In this document: piece after piece, positions 1 through 8,970 of the stretch
Numbering within the stretch: the first letter of the stretch is position 1
How the letters are laid out: every line of letters begins with the position of its first letter
Assembly (NCBI GenBank): GCA_963575745.1
Contig: CAUYUJ010016159.1
Span: 140,023-204,022 of the forward strand
Direction of reading: 5' to 3'
Origin: Prorocentrum cordatum
Taxonomy: Eukaryota; Sar; Dinophyceae; Prorocentrales; Prorocentraceae
Length of the DNA stretch: 64,000 nucleotides
Program-made: the position numbers and the translations under genes
Notes under the pieces: generated by a model
Databases searched by the model: none
The model's input: only the letters and a program-made list of their open reading frames with translations
Told to the model about the DNA's origin: nothing

Positions 1-271
1 GGGCGTTGGTTGGAGGCCCGAGTTCTGCCTTGGAAGCTGGAGGACGAGGGCCACTCGTGTCGGACGATAGGAGGGGGATACGTAGGGGAAGCAGGGGGGG
101 ACCTGCTGCATGCATCTGCCTTCATGCCGGGACCTTGCCGGGGTATTTGCGTCCGCGGACCCCCAGGGGCCGCCACGCGCGCGAGCTGGAATCACTCTCA
201 CGTTCTTACCCGGAGGTGGTGGCACGCCTCTGGCCCGTCGGACCGGCGAGTTGCGAAGGAATTTGTCGAGG

Positions 272-348
272 GGAGGAGGAGGAGGAGGAGGAGGAGGAGG
301 AGGAGGAGGAGGAGGAGGAGGAGGAGGAGGAGGAGGAGGAGGAGGAGA
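272..348 (+). repeat. (GGA)n microsatellite
   Basis: About 25 uninterrupted GGA units with the purine strand on top. It is the first of more than twenty GGA/TCC tracts in the window. Bases 1-271 hold no recognisable gene or repeat. Confidence 0.95.
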
Positions 349-432
349 CGCCGCGGGAGCCCAGGCGCGGCCCCCGGGCTTGGGCGCGCCGCGCGGCGGC
401 GACGAGGAGGCCCTGCGGCAGTCACTGCAGAC

Positions 433-504
433 CTGGGCGCCCGCCGCCCCGCCTTGCCGCGCGCCCCGTCGCCCTCGGGGCGCTTCGGGGCTCCCTGTCT
501 ATCG
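433..504 (+). repeat. GC-rich dispersed repeat, copy 1
   Basis: The segment reads almost the same as 1148-1217: a C/G-rich start, then CGCTTCGGGGCTCCCTGTCT and ATCG. Here it ends exactly at a family A insertion. In the second copy the same ending is uninterrupted, so that copy serves as a paralogous empty site. Confidence 0.75.
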
Positions 505-646
505 TTAAGCGGGGAGTGTCCGTCTGGAGGAGGAATATCATGGGGCGATGTCGGGTTTTTATATATCTATATATGTATAACTAGTTCGGCTATATATATA
601 GCTGTTTCGCCCAAAATCGGCCCGTAGGAGGACCTGCCCGACCTCA
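505..646 (+). mobile_element. Family A MITE-like element A1
   Basis: The left end (TTAAGCGGGG, then GTGTCCGTCTGGAGGAGGAA) and the right end (CGGCCCGTAGGAGGACCTGC, then CCGACCTCA) are inverted relatives of each other. They match the other A copies. It is flanked on both sides by GTCTATCG (497-504 and 647-654), a perfect 8-bp target-site duplication. The inside is A/T-rich and non-coding (142 bp). No transposase is encoded. Confidence 0.85.
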
Positions 647-675
647 GTCTATCGTTAAGCGTCGAGCAGCGTCTG

Positions 676-854
676 TCAGAGGAGGAAAAGGTACCCATAC
701 CCCCTACACCTCTACTCTTCCGTCGTTTTTCCCTTTAGGGGGGCGTTCTGGGAGGCCCTCGCCGCCACCGCTGGATTCGCCTCGAGATTCTGGTCAGAAC
801 GCACCCGGGGAGAGGTCCAGGGAGTAGCGGTATCGGTACAGTTCGGTTTCCCCA
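676..854 (+). mobile_element. Family I element I1
   Basis: The core runs from GTACCCATACC (691) to GGTATCGGTAC (839), which are inverted copies with one mismatch. It encloses a GGAGGCCCTCG..CACCGCTGGATTCGCC body shared with 37.7 and 38.5 kb. The segment lies between two exact 20-bp direct repeats, TAAGCGTCGAGCAGCGTCTG, at 656-675 and 855-874. That is unusually long for a DNA-transposon duplication. Confidence 0.65.
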
Positions 855-874
855 TAAGCGTCGAGCAGCGTCTG

Positions 875-995
875 GTAATCGATGGGATCGCGCCGATGCA
901 GCGCCGAGGCGCGTTGAGTGGAGTCGATTGGCGTCGAGCTAGGGTCGACTCGCGTCGGCTAGCGTCGATGGCCGCCGGCCAGCAAGATGGCCGGG
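875..995. other. Unassigned spacer
   Basis: Short GTCGA/GCGTCG-rich sequence with no gene or recognisable repeat. Confidence 0.5.
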
Positions 996-1151
996 TTACG
1001 GCGGGCATGTCCCTTCACAGGGGGGAGGTTCGAAGTAGTCAAAAAATGGTCTGGGGACGGTGCTTCGACTATGTGTGGACACTGGTTTGTGGACTGTTTA
1101 TTTTGCAGCTTTGGTCCAAAAGCCGCCGGAAGGAGGACATGCCCGCTCTGG
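996..1151 (+). mobile_element. Family A element A2
   Basis: The left end TTACGGCGGGCATGTCCC and the right end GGAGGACATGCCCGCTCTGG are inverted copies. The interior has the family's AGTAGTCAAAAA..GGGGAC..TTCGACTAT body. No clean 8-bp duplication remains, so this is probably an old copy. The GC-rich dispersed repeat starts immediately at its right edge. Confidence 0.75.
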
Positions 1152-1217
1152 GCGCCGCCGCCCCGCCGCGCGGCCGGCCTGTCGCCCTCGGGCGCTTCGG
1201 GGCTCCCTGTCTATCGG
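1148..1217 (+). repeat. GC-rich dispersed repeat, copy 2 (empty site)
   Basis: It parallels 433-504 and ends CTCCCTGTCTATCG followed by GTGG. There is no element after the GTCTATCG target that is duplicated around A1. Confidence 0.75.
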
Positions 1218-1284
1218 TGGTTCACGGGTGTGGTGATGTGATGGGCCCATTGTCCGCCACTACTACCATGTGTAGGAGAGGGAG

Positions 1285-1333
1285 CAGGAGGAGGAGGAGG
1301 AGGAGGAGGAGGAGGAGGAGGAGGAGGAGGAGG
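1285..1333 (+). repeat. (GGA)n microsatellite
   Basis: About 16 GGA units followed by a G/A-rich edge. The surrounding 1218-1445 has no recognisable gene. Confidence 0.95.
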
Positions 1334-1445
1334 GGGAAGAGGAAGCGACCTCCTCATCCTCCCTTCTCCCCCAACCTGCATATGGTAGTGGTGGTGGAAA
1401 ACTTGCCCATCATCCTGCGAGGCTGGGTCCGAAGGACGGAATCTG

Positions 1446-1668
1446 GGCCTCCTAGATGGGGTCGGAAAGATCGCGCCGCATCGGCGATGCATCGCCGACG
1501 CGGCTCGATGTGGAGCCCGATTTCCTTCACGATTACGTCGCCGATGCATCGCCCACGTCGGCGATGCATCGCCGGTGCATCGAAGATGTATCGCCGATGA
1601 ATCGCCGATGTATCGGCGATGCGGCGCGATCCCCCAACCCCGTCTACTCCGACCCCATCTAGGAGGCC
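1446..1668 (+). mobile_element. Family B element B1
   Basis: The ends are a perfect 20-bp inverted repeat: GGCCTCCTAGATGGGGTCGG at the left and its complement at 1649-1668. The body is made of alternating ATCGCCGATG/ATCGGCGATG modules around a conserved CGGCTCGATGTGGAGCCCGA block (about 1500-1520). Both edges carry TCT(G/A), so the target duplication may be only 3-4 bp. Confidence 0.8.
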
Positions 1669-1682
1669 TCTACGGAAAGAGC

Positions 1683-1846
1683 CTGTTCTGTGGACGCTGG
1701 GTAGGGGGGGGTTCGATCCGGGGAGGGGGGCCGCCCCCTGAGATGCAAGGGGGCGTTCGAAAGGGGTGCTCAGTGTCTTGGGGGGGGAGGGCCCCCTTTT
1801 CTAATGTGTCAGGGTGCTTTTGTCTAGGCAAGCATCCACGAAACGC
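1683..1846 (+). mobile_element. Family H element H1
   Basis: It starts with a GTTCTGTGGACGCTGGG end and finishes with AGGCAAGCATCCACGAAACG, a diverged inverted copy. In between are G-runs joined to TTCGATCC/TTCGAA motifs. The same ends and motifs bound the much larger 5929-7440 block. Confidence 0.5.
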
Positions 1847-2032
1847 GTTTCTCGAAGGACGAGGTGTCTCAAACAACGTATAGCCACCCTTGGATCCCTT
1901 CCTATCCTTCATCCCTCAGGACCCCAGCTTTGAATCACAGATTGTCCGGGGCCCAGACCTGCAACGATCGGATCTTTTTAGTCCAGGCGTTTTTTTCCGA
2001 TCTGGCCCGCTACTGGGTCCCGAGCCATTGGT
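1847..2032. other. Unassigned spacer
   Basis: No ORF or repeat that I can support. It ends in ATTGGT, the probable left target duplication of the next element. Confidence 0.5.
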
Positions 2033-2224
2033 CAGGCGATCGCAAGCATGGATCAAGGGGGCGTGGATCAGCGACGGGTCCCGTTTCCATGGGAAATCGC
2101 AGACGTCCGCCGCCGAACGCTGCGGCACCGGCCGCATTTTGGGGAGGGCACCTTCCCCGATGCATGGATCTGGCGACAGCGCGCCGAATCCATGGATCGC
2201 TCATCCATGTTTGCGCACCCCCGA
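2033..2224 (+). mobile_element. Family C element C1 (192 bp)
   Basis: It runs from CAGGCGATCGC to GCGCACCCCCGA. The interior matches 18310-18501 and, in reverse, 53820-54011. It includes GTGGATCAGCGACGGGTCCC and a matching ATCCATGGATCGCTCATCCA near the other end, forming subterminal inverted repeats. Flanks are ATTGGT and ATTGGG, a likely 6-bp target duplication with one change. Confidence 0.75.
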
Positions 2225-2946
2225 ATTGGGAGCGGATCTGGGACGAGAAATTACTTCCGGGAAGAGGATTGATTAGGGTCGTCCCGGGAAACATGATTAA
2301 GGACGAGAAACCACCCCTGGGAAACCACCCCTGGGAATAGTAATCATAGTGCGAGTAAGAAGCACGATAAGAAGAACAACAGGGCCGAGAATAGTAATCA
2401 TATCAAGAAGAGAGAAGAAGAACCCAACCAATTCCTACTCGCGTGGCAACCATCAGCGGGGCAGCTCGAGGGTCGGGAGTTCTGGGGCCGCGGATGGAAG
2501 CAACGTCCGCTCTGCTCGCGTCCGATGGGCTCGGTACTTGCCCGAGCGGCGGCCACGGCCAGCACGCGGTGACAGCACGGCTTCGTTGGGTCACGGGGTC
2601 GGCACGGGGTCGCACCAGCCCCGTTGGGCCCCCGAAGGCCTCCTTCAATGGCTCCCGAGAGGAGTCGCACGACGTGCCCGCCAACACGAGTGCATGTGTC
2701 TGTGCGTGTGGGACTGCCGCAAGCCGTGAACGCCACGACAAGAGCGCGGCCAGAACGACAGTGGTTTTTTAATCATTCGTCCACAATCCGCCTGCATGGG
2801 GGGGACAACCCCGACCTAAGAGTACGCATGGCGTGAACCCTCGTATCGCGCGGTTGGTCTCGTGGACTGGGGGCCGTGTTCATGTACGTGGGTGGGCGCG
2901 TACGTCCTGTGTGGGCCCCATCGGACTCGGGATCCCTGGGGCCGCC
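2225..2946. other. Unassigned, no confident gene
   Basis: It contains a short duplicated GAAACCACCCCTGGGA motif (about 2310-2338) and otherwise complex GC-rich sequence. ORFs of 60-126 codons exist on both strands, but none shows a domain or consistent codon bias. Confidence 0.5.
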
Positions 2947-3123
2947 GAGGAGGAGGAGGAGGAGCAGGAGGAGGAGGAGGAGCAGGAGGAGGAGGAGGAG
3001 GAGGAGGAGGAGGAGGAGGAGGAGGAGGAGGAGAGGAGGAGGAGGAGGGAGGAGGAGGAGGAGGGAGGAGAGGAGGAGAGGAGGAGGAGAGGAGGAGGAG
3101 AGGAGGAGGAGGAGGAGGAGGAG
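2947..3123 (+). repeat. (GGA)n microsatellite
   Basis: About 175 bp of GGA units with scattered GCA and AGA interruptions. Long poly-Glu, poly-Gly and poly-Arg frames here are artefacts of the repeat. Confidence 0.95.
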
Positions 3124-3175
3124 GGGGGAATGACGATATAAGATAAACGTTTTCGCCGTCGGGGGCGCCTGTTCA

Positions 3176-3237
3176 GGGCGGCTGGAACGTTTATACCCCT
3201 ACGGTGCCCTGTAGGGGTATAAGCTTTCCAGCCGCCC
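3176..3237. repeat. Perfect-looking hairpin, 27-bp arms
   Basis: The left arm 3176-3202 (GGGCGGCTGGAACG..CCCCTAC) pairs with 3211-3237 at 25 of 27 positions across an 8-base loop, GGTGCCCT. I see no U-run, so a terminator role is unsupported. It may be a miniature foldback element or a structured RNA. Confidence 0.8.
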
Positions 3238-3329
3238 CGACCAGTCAAGGATGCAGCTCCAGGAAGATGAAATTCAGAATCAGCGCTGGTGTATCCGTGG
3301 TTGAAAACTGGTCTACTCCGGCACTGCCC

Positions 3330-3910
3330 CATTTAATCCAGCTTCATCCCGCTTGATCCGGCTTGGTCCCGCTCAGTCCGGCTCCATCGGGCTGGCAGGA
3401 TCGCGGGCTCGTTTTGTTTTCACTCGGCCACTCCATCGGGCCTAATAGCCTGAATCGTGCCGACTGAAGACCTGCCAAGAGCTGCCCCTGAGATGGGGTG
3501 GTCTTGTTGGTCAGGTTGGGTGGCTCCTCGTCGTCCTCAGCTGGGCCTTCGCCTCCCAAGAGCTGCCCCCTAAGATGGGGTGGCCTTGTTGGTCCGGCGG
3601 GGGGGCTGCTCGGATCGCCGTCCTCCGCGGGGCCTTCGGGTGGGGAAGGGGCCCTCGTCGCCACGGCCGGCCCGGCCTCGGGAGACCGTCCAGAGGGTGG
3701 TGCCCGGGAGGGCCTCGTGGGCCAGAAGAGAGGCGCACGCTTCCCCCCCCATTCTAGATGCTCGTTTTGGGGGACTTTCCTGGGGCCCACCTGACCCATC
3801 TGTCCGACTCTGGTTCGACCCCAGTTCGCCTCAGGATCGATCGACTCAACTTCGGCTCAGGTCCGACTCGGGTTCGGCTCAAGGTCGACTCGAATGGACG
3901 GACGTTCGGC
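3330..3910. repeat. Degenerate minisatellites and an 82-bp tandem duplication
   Basis: Three parts are visible: TCCGGCTTGGTCCCGCT-like units at 3334-3390; a duplicated AAGAGCTGCCCC..GATGGGGTGG block at 3476 and 3558; and GACTCGGGTTCGGCTCA-like units at 3800-3905. No gene is apparent. Confidence 0.6.
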
Positions 3911-4990
3911 GCAGCTCCGAAGCACGAGTGGCGCGAGTGGCTTCAGGAAGGTCCCCAGAATGAGCAGCTAAGCCACGCCCGAGCTGCGAGGTGATGTTTT
4001 TGCCCTGGCCCCCCGCAAGGTGTTAGAGCGCGGCGAGCACTGCGACGACGGGCGTGTCCTCGAGCCGCTGCTGGTCCCGGAAGCTTCACGGATCGGCTAG
4101 GCTCCGAGAAATCATGGGGTCTAGGTTGTTTCCGCTCATCATCTCCCCTTTCTATCAATCTATCCTGCTATTCTCTCGGCTCAGGTATTTGACATCTTCA
4201 GCGCCCCTGTTACGACGGGCGCATGGACACAAGAGTCTCATCTTTTCTCCCTATCGTCCTCTACCTACGGATCGTACGGTAGGTTCGACTCATTGGTTGT
4301 CAACCTTCGTTCGCATAGGTCCCTGGTCGTGTGCGTTCCGGCTGAACTTCCGGGGTTCCAGCGCTTGCTGCCTTCGTCCGCTGTCGCCAACAGCGCGCTC
4401 TCTATAGCTCAGCCTCCGCCAGCCTGTATTCCGGCTCTCGCGCGCAAGAACTCGATGCCCTGAGCGTCTGAGCGTACGCCGCTGCCGCCCGCGACTCCCT
4501 CGCTCCCTCTCGCGCTCTTCCCGCTCCTGACTGTGCCCAAGTGGGCCCCGCGGTGCCCGTCGGTTGCCTCCGACCGCGGCTTGGTGCCAAGCCGCTGCAG
4601 CAACAAAAATGTTCCGGTTGAGCTTTAGAGTTCGTTGTAGACCTATACGCCAAGTTTCGTCGTGTTCCTTCCCGCATGTGTCAGGGATGGATGGTTCGAA
4701 ATCTGTCGAACCTTTGCCAATTATTATCGAACTATGCTTGCCTGTAGGGGTCCTCTCTCGCTGCCGTAGAATTGGTCCAATATGCCCCCCCAAACAACGC
4801 TGCTGTTTTTGTTAGTGGATGTCGGATTGAAATACGTTCCCCGCGCTTTAAATTTATTCAATTTAGAGCAGAGCCGGGAGGAATATGAGGAGGGAACAGG
4901 AGGGATCATGTCCTCCTCCTCCACCGAGTCCCGTCCTCCTGTCTTACCTCTTCCCCCACCCTGTCCTCTTTTTCCCGCTCTGCATTTCTC
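3911..4990. other. Unassigned, no confident gene
   Basis: About 1.1 kb of non-repetitive sequence. The longest minus-strand frame (4290-4793) is rich in Arg and Gly with no domain that I recognise. I do not call a gene. Confidence 0.5.
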
Positions 4991-4991
4991 C

Positions 4992-5142
4992 CAGGCCTCC
5001 TCCTTGCCTTCCTCGTCCTCCTCCTCCTCCTGCTCCTCCTCCTCCTCTTCCCTCTCCTCCTCCTCCCCCTTCTGCTCCTCCTCCCCCTCCTCCTCCTCCT
5101 CCTCCTCCTCCTCCTCCTCCTCCTCCTCCTCCTCCTCCTCCT
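4992..5142 (-). repeat. (TCC)n microsatellite
   Basis: Pyrimidine-rich tract, increasingly pure toward 5090-5141. Confidence 0.95.
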
Positions 5143-5928
5143 GGAGGACCCTCCCCAGTCATCCGATGTTTCCTTTGTTTCAATACGGGGTCCCCGGAAG
5201 TCCCGACCTGGGCCGTTCTCTCGCCCTGGGTCGTCCTTTGACGGTCCCAGGGCCCGGCGAGGGCCCCTCGAGGCCGAACACTGCCAGAAGCCTTCCGTCG
5301 CGCCTCTGTCACGACGCGGGCATGTCTGGGTCGCCTGCCTCCCCGTGTCCCCCGTTCCTCCTTCCTCCGGCGGGGCGCGGGAGGCGCGGCCCCGCGGGGA
5401 GGTGATTCACGTGCACAGCTGCGCGCGGAGGCTCCAGGACCAGGACCGCACGTGCCCCCCCTCCTCGCCCTGGTCCTTTGCTCGTCGCCGCCGGCCCCGT
5501 CGTCCCCCTCCTCTCTGCCCCTCCCGCCCCTCTCCCTCCGTCCCCCTCCTTCCCCCGGACCTGTTGCCACCTTGCCCGGGTCCTCTCCTCGTCGCCGTGG
5601 ACGCTCGTGGCTTTCTTCGGCCAGTCCGGTCTCCGGGGGGATAGATGAGCTGCGTCAGCTCCTTATCGTGAGCATCTCGATATAGGATAGCTCACGGCTG
5701 GTTCCCCATGCGCTGAGCTCCGAGCGTGTGCTCGAGTGGTGGATCTTTGACCATCGCTTCGAGATGGTTGTAATCCCTGCAAGATGTATGTTTGTAATTT
5801 TTCCCTCTTGCCTCCTCCATCTCCCCAGCTCTCTCCATTATCCTCCTTCTCCTCCTCCTGCTTCCCCTTTCCGCCGCCGCCGTCGTTCCCATCCTCCATC
5901 CTCTTTCCGTGCGTTGGATAGAGCAAGA
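5143..5928. other. Unassigned, no confident gene
   Basis: C/T-rich sequence with no supported ORF or repeat. Confidence 0.5.
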
Positions 5929-7440
5929 GGCGTTCTGTGGACGCTGGGACGGGGGTGGGTCGAACTGGCCCCCCCCATTGAATTGCAAGAGGGGGTGGGC
6001 TTCGAGCCAGAAGGGGGCGACGGAGGGGGGTCGAACAGACCCTTCTGCCCCCGGAATTGTTCGTGGGGGGTCGAACCGGGTGCCCCCTCATTTCCAGAGG
6101 AAGGGGGGGGGAAAGTTCGAACCAGGGCGGGCGGGTGCCCTGGATTGTAACGGGGGGGTCTTCGACCCGGGACCCCCCCCTTTTTCAAGGGGGGTCAGGG
6201 GGGGGTCGAACCCGAAGGGCCTCGGCCCCAGCCTGCCCCCCCCGAAGGGGGGGGGGGGGTCGAACCTCCCCCCCCACCAACGACGACGACGCCGACGATG
6301 CCGCAGCCGACGCCGCCACCGCCGCCGCCGACGCCGACGCCGACGCCGACGACGACGTCGACGACGACGACGACGGCCTCGATGTTGACGACGACAGCGG
6401 CGACGACGACGACGATGACGATTGCTCGTTTGCTCGCTCGCACGCTTGCGAGCGAGCGAGCGAAGGAGCAAGCGAGCACCATGCGCTTCATGTCCCGCCC
6501 GCCCGATCCGACCTGCCCGCCTCGCCCGCCCGCTTGCTCCAGCTAGCGAGCGAGCGAGCGAGCGAGCGAGCACCGTGCTTTTCCAGTGCTGCCCGCCCGA
6601 CTCGACGCGCCCGAATCTGACTCGCTCGCTCGCTTGCGACCGAGCAAGCGAGCGAGAGGACTTGCCCCCCCCCCCCTTCCCGCGCTCGCTCGCTCGTGTG
6701 CTTGCGCCAGCGAGCGAGCGATGGAGCAGCTGAGCACCACGCCTCTTAAGTGTCTCAGCTAGCGAGCGATCGAGCAACCGAGCACCACGCCTCTAAGATG
6801 TCTCGCCCGCTCGACCCGAGCCGCCCGACTTTGTTCGCTCGCCCGCGCGCTTGCTCGAGCGGGCGAGCGACCGACTGACCGAGCAAGAGAGCATCATGCA
6901 TGTGATGTCCCGCGCGCCCAGACCGACCCGCCCGACAGTGGGGGATGTAGAGAGTTGGATCAAGGCCCATTAGGATGCGAGTAAAGTTGGATCCGGGTAT
7001 CGCTGCTGTCTCTTAGACCTGCATCGAGCCTCATTTGGATTCAATAAGAGCTTGGTCCAGCTATAGTAGGATTCTATAGGGGGAGAGGCTCCCCCCCCTG
7101 GTTCAGGTGAGGGGGGGGGCACCCCCAGGTTCAAGTCCCCCCCCCGGGAAAGGGGGCGGTTCGAACACCCCACCCTGGGACATGAGGGTGGGATGGCCGA
7201 TTCGACCCCCACCCCGCCTAAGCAATCCAGGAAGGGGGCCAGTGCGAACCCACCCCTTCTTGGACCGAGGCGGTTCGACCCCCCCCCCTTCCTGGAGGGG
7301 GTGGGGGGCGGGGCCGGTCAGGGAGGCCCGTGTCCAGCCCCCCCCCCCCCGCGGTTCCCCAGGGGCGCTCAATGTTTGGGGGGGGGGGCCCGATTCCAGC
7401 GTGCCGAAGTGTTTTTCCAGGCAGGCGTCCACGAAACACC
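5929..7440 (+). repeat. Family H-bounded block with G/C runs, ACG repeats and a CGAG palindrome array
   Basis: It begins with GCGTTCTGTGGACGCTGGG, as H1 does, and ends with AGGCAGGCGTCCACGAAACA. Inside are repeated G-run/GTCGAACC motifs (5950-6280 and 7085-7400), a degenerate (ACG/GCC) tract (6280-6420), and 6420-6945. That last part is roughly 115-bp units whose cores are inverted GCTCGCTCG/CGAGCGAGC runs. Whether it is one element or a chance pair of ends is open. Confidence 0.55.
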
Positions 7441-7640
7441 TTCTCTCTTTCAGTGAGCACCCCTGCCTGTCCATGTCCGCAGACATGTGCGTAGCTCCCC
7501 TATAGACATGTCGGCGGGGATGGCCGGGCGACTCCTCCAAGCCTCTCCCCGCCACTCGCGATCCTGAAGCTGGAGCTTGCGGGGGGGCCGCCGTCCACAT
7601 TGAGGCTCTCGCCCAAGCTCAGAGCGTGAATTACCTACCC
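7441..7640. other. Unassigned spacer
   Basis: No supported feature. Confidence 0.4.
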
Positions 7641-8300
7641 CGCTTTCGCTTCCAGGCAAAACCAAGTCATACCACGCGCCTCCTCGTCAAGCGGCCTGAC
7701 CAGTACAGGCCGTAGTTTGGCATCGCTTGGTATCTCTTGGAAGCGAGGGTGGTCAAAAGCGAGGTAGGTTTGTTTTCCCCCTACAAGCGCCGCGCGCATT
7801 GCTTTAAACGTTTGCAGCGCAAGGCCGAGTGGCGGCTCCTTTGCAGGCCGTGGCTCTCGCCCGAGCGCCGCGCGCCATCGTCTTCGCACCTGCAGCGGCT
7901 GCAAGGACGCAGGGTGGGCCCCTTTTCAAAGTGGGGGCTCTCGCTTCAGCGCCGTGTGCGTTCGGCTCCACGGCTTGAGGCGTGTACAGAGCGGGATGGC
8001 GGCTCCTTTTCAAAACGGTGCTCTCGCCCTGGCGCCGCGCGCATCCGCCCCAGAGGCTTGCATCGTCTACCAGGGTCGAGGGCGATTCGTTCTCAAAGCG
8101 GGGTCTCGCCTCCGCGCCGCACGCAGTTGTCTTGCAAGCGTGCAGCGGTTTTAGGGATGGAGTTCGGCTCCTCTTCGTGATTCGGCTCTCGCTGGAGACT
8201 TCCACATGTTTGACGGCCGGAGATCGAACAGGTGTAACAACCGCAGCAGTGGGCTGCGGTTCCTTTTCGAATATGGGGTTCTCGTTTTGGTTTCGTGCCT
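7640..8300 (-). repeat. ~80-bp minisatellite of the family G type, reversed
   Basis: Read on the minus strand, units contain GCGCGGCGC..GCGAGAGC and TTTTGAAAAGGAGCCG. This is the module seen on the plus strand at 25.6, 29.9, 40.2 and 41.4 kb. About seven diverged units. ORFs crossing it are repeat artefacts. Confidence 0.65.
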
Positions 8301-8459
8301 CTTTATTAGCAGAACTGTTAACATGTAAACCAGGATTCGCTGTAGTTCCCCAACCTAGGTTTTTTTTTGCCTAGAGTATCCTGTTTCTGTGTACAGAACC
8401 AGTGGGTGCGGCCCCCCTGTTGGCGCTGGCCATCCCCGAGCCTCCTTGTCTTTGTTTCC

Positions 8460-8860
8460 TTACCAGGACCTTCCCCAGGGTTCTTTGGTTTTTGTTTCCT
8501 TCCACGGCATTAACTTTGGTTCCTTGGTTCCTTCGTCTTGGTGCTGCGGTTCCTTGGTTTGGGTTCCTGGGTTCCCTGGTCTTGGCTCCGTGGTTCCTGG
8601 GCCTTGGCTCCGCGCTTCGTTGGTCAGTGGTTTCTTGGTCTTGGTTATTTGGCTTCTATGTGTTGGTTCCTTGGTTCCCTGGTCTTGGTTCCTTGCTTAC
8701 TTGGTTCGTTGCTTCCTTGGTCCATGGTCCTCTGATGTTCCTTGGTCTTAGTTCCTCGGTTCCTTTGTCTTGGTTCCGCGGCTCCTTGGCCTTTGTTCTT
8801 TGATTCCTTGGCTCCTTGGTATTCGTTCCTTGGTTCCCTCCCCGCCGTCTCGCCTCCTCG
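8460..8860 (+). repeat. TTGGTTCC minisatellite
   Basis: About 400 bp of degenerate TTGGTTCC/CTTGGTCTTGG units. It runs directly into the TCC tract. Bases 8301-8459 hold nothing recognisable. Confidence 0.85.
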
Positions 8861-8946
8861 TTGTCCTCCTCCTCCTCCTCCTCCTCCTCCTCCTCTTCCT
8901 CCTTTTCCTCTTCCTCCTCCTCCGCCTCCTCCTCCTCCTCTTCCTC
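8861..8946 (-). repeat. (TCC)n microsatellite
   Basis: It ends three bases before the spliced-leader relict. Confidence 0.95.
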
Positions 8947-8948
8947 AT

Positions 8949-8970
8949 TCCGTAGCCATTTTGGCTCAAG
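8949..8970 (+). other. Relict dinoflagellate spliced-leader sequence
   Basis: The 22 bases start with TC, then CGTAGCCATTTTGGCTCAAG, identical to the conserved leader that dinoflagellates trans-splice onto nuclear mRNAs. The next bases are TCGCACC, not the GT splice donor of a spliced-leader RNA gene. It therefore marks the 5' end of a reverse-transcribed mature mRNA. A putative 57-nt 5' UTR follows, then ATG at 9028. Confidence 0.9.

Noticed and set aside
505-646. Family A as introner elements creating introns
   Set aside because: The idea is attractive because some dinoflagellate introns are said to derive from such elements. No copy here sits in a recognisable exon and the ends show no splice sites that I can support.
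1705-1722. tRNA T-arm (GGTTCGATCC)
   Set aside because: The flanks do not pair as a T-stem and no cloverleaf or A box is present. Similar motifs recur in the G-run repeats.
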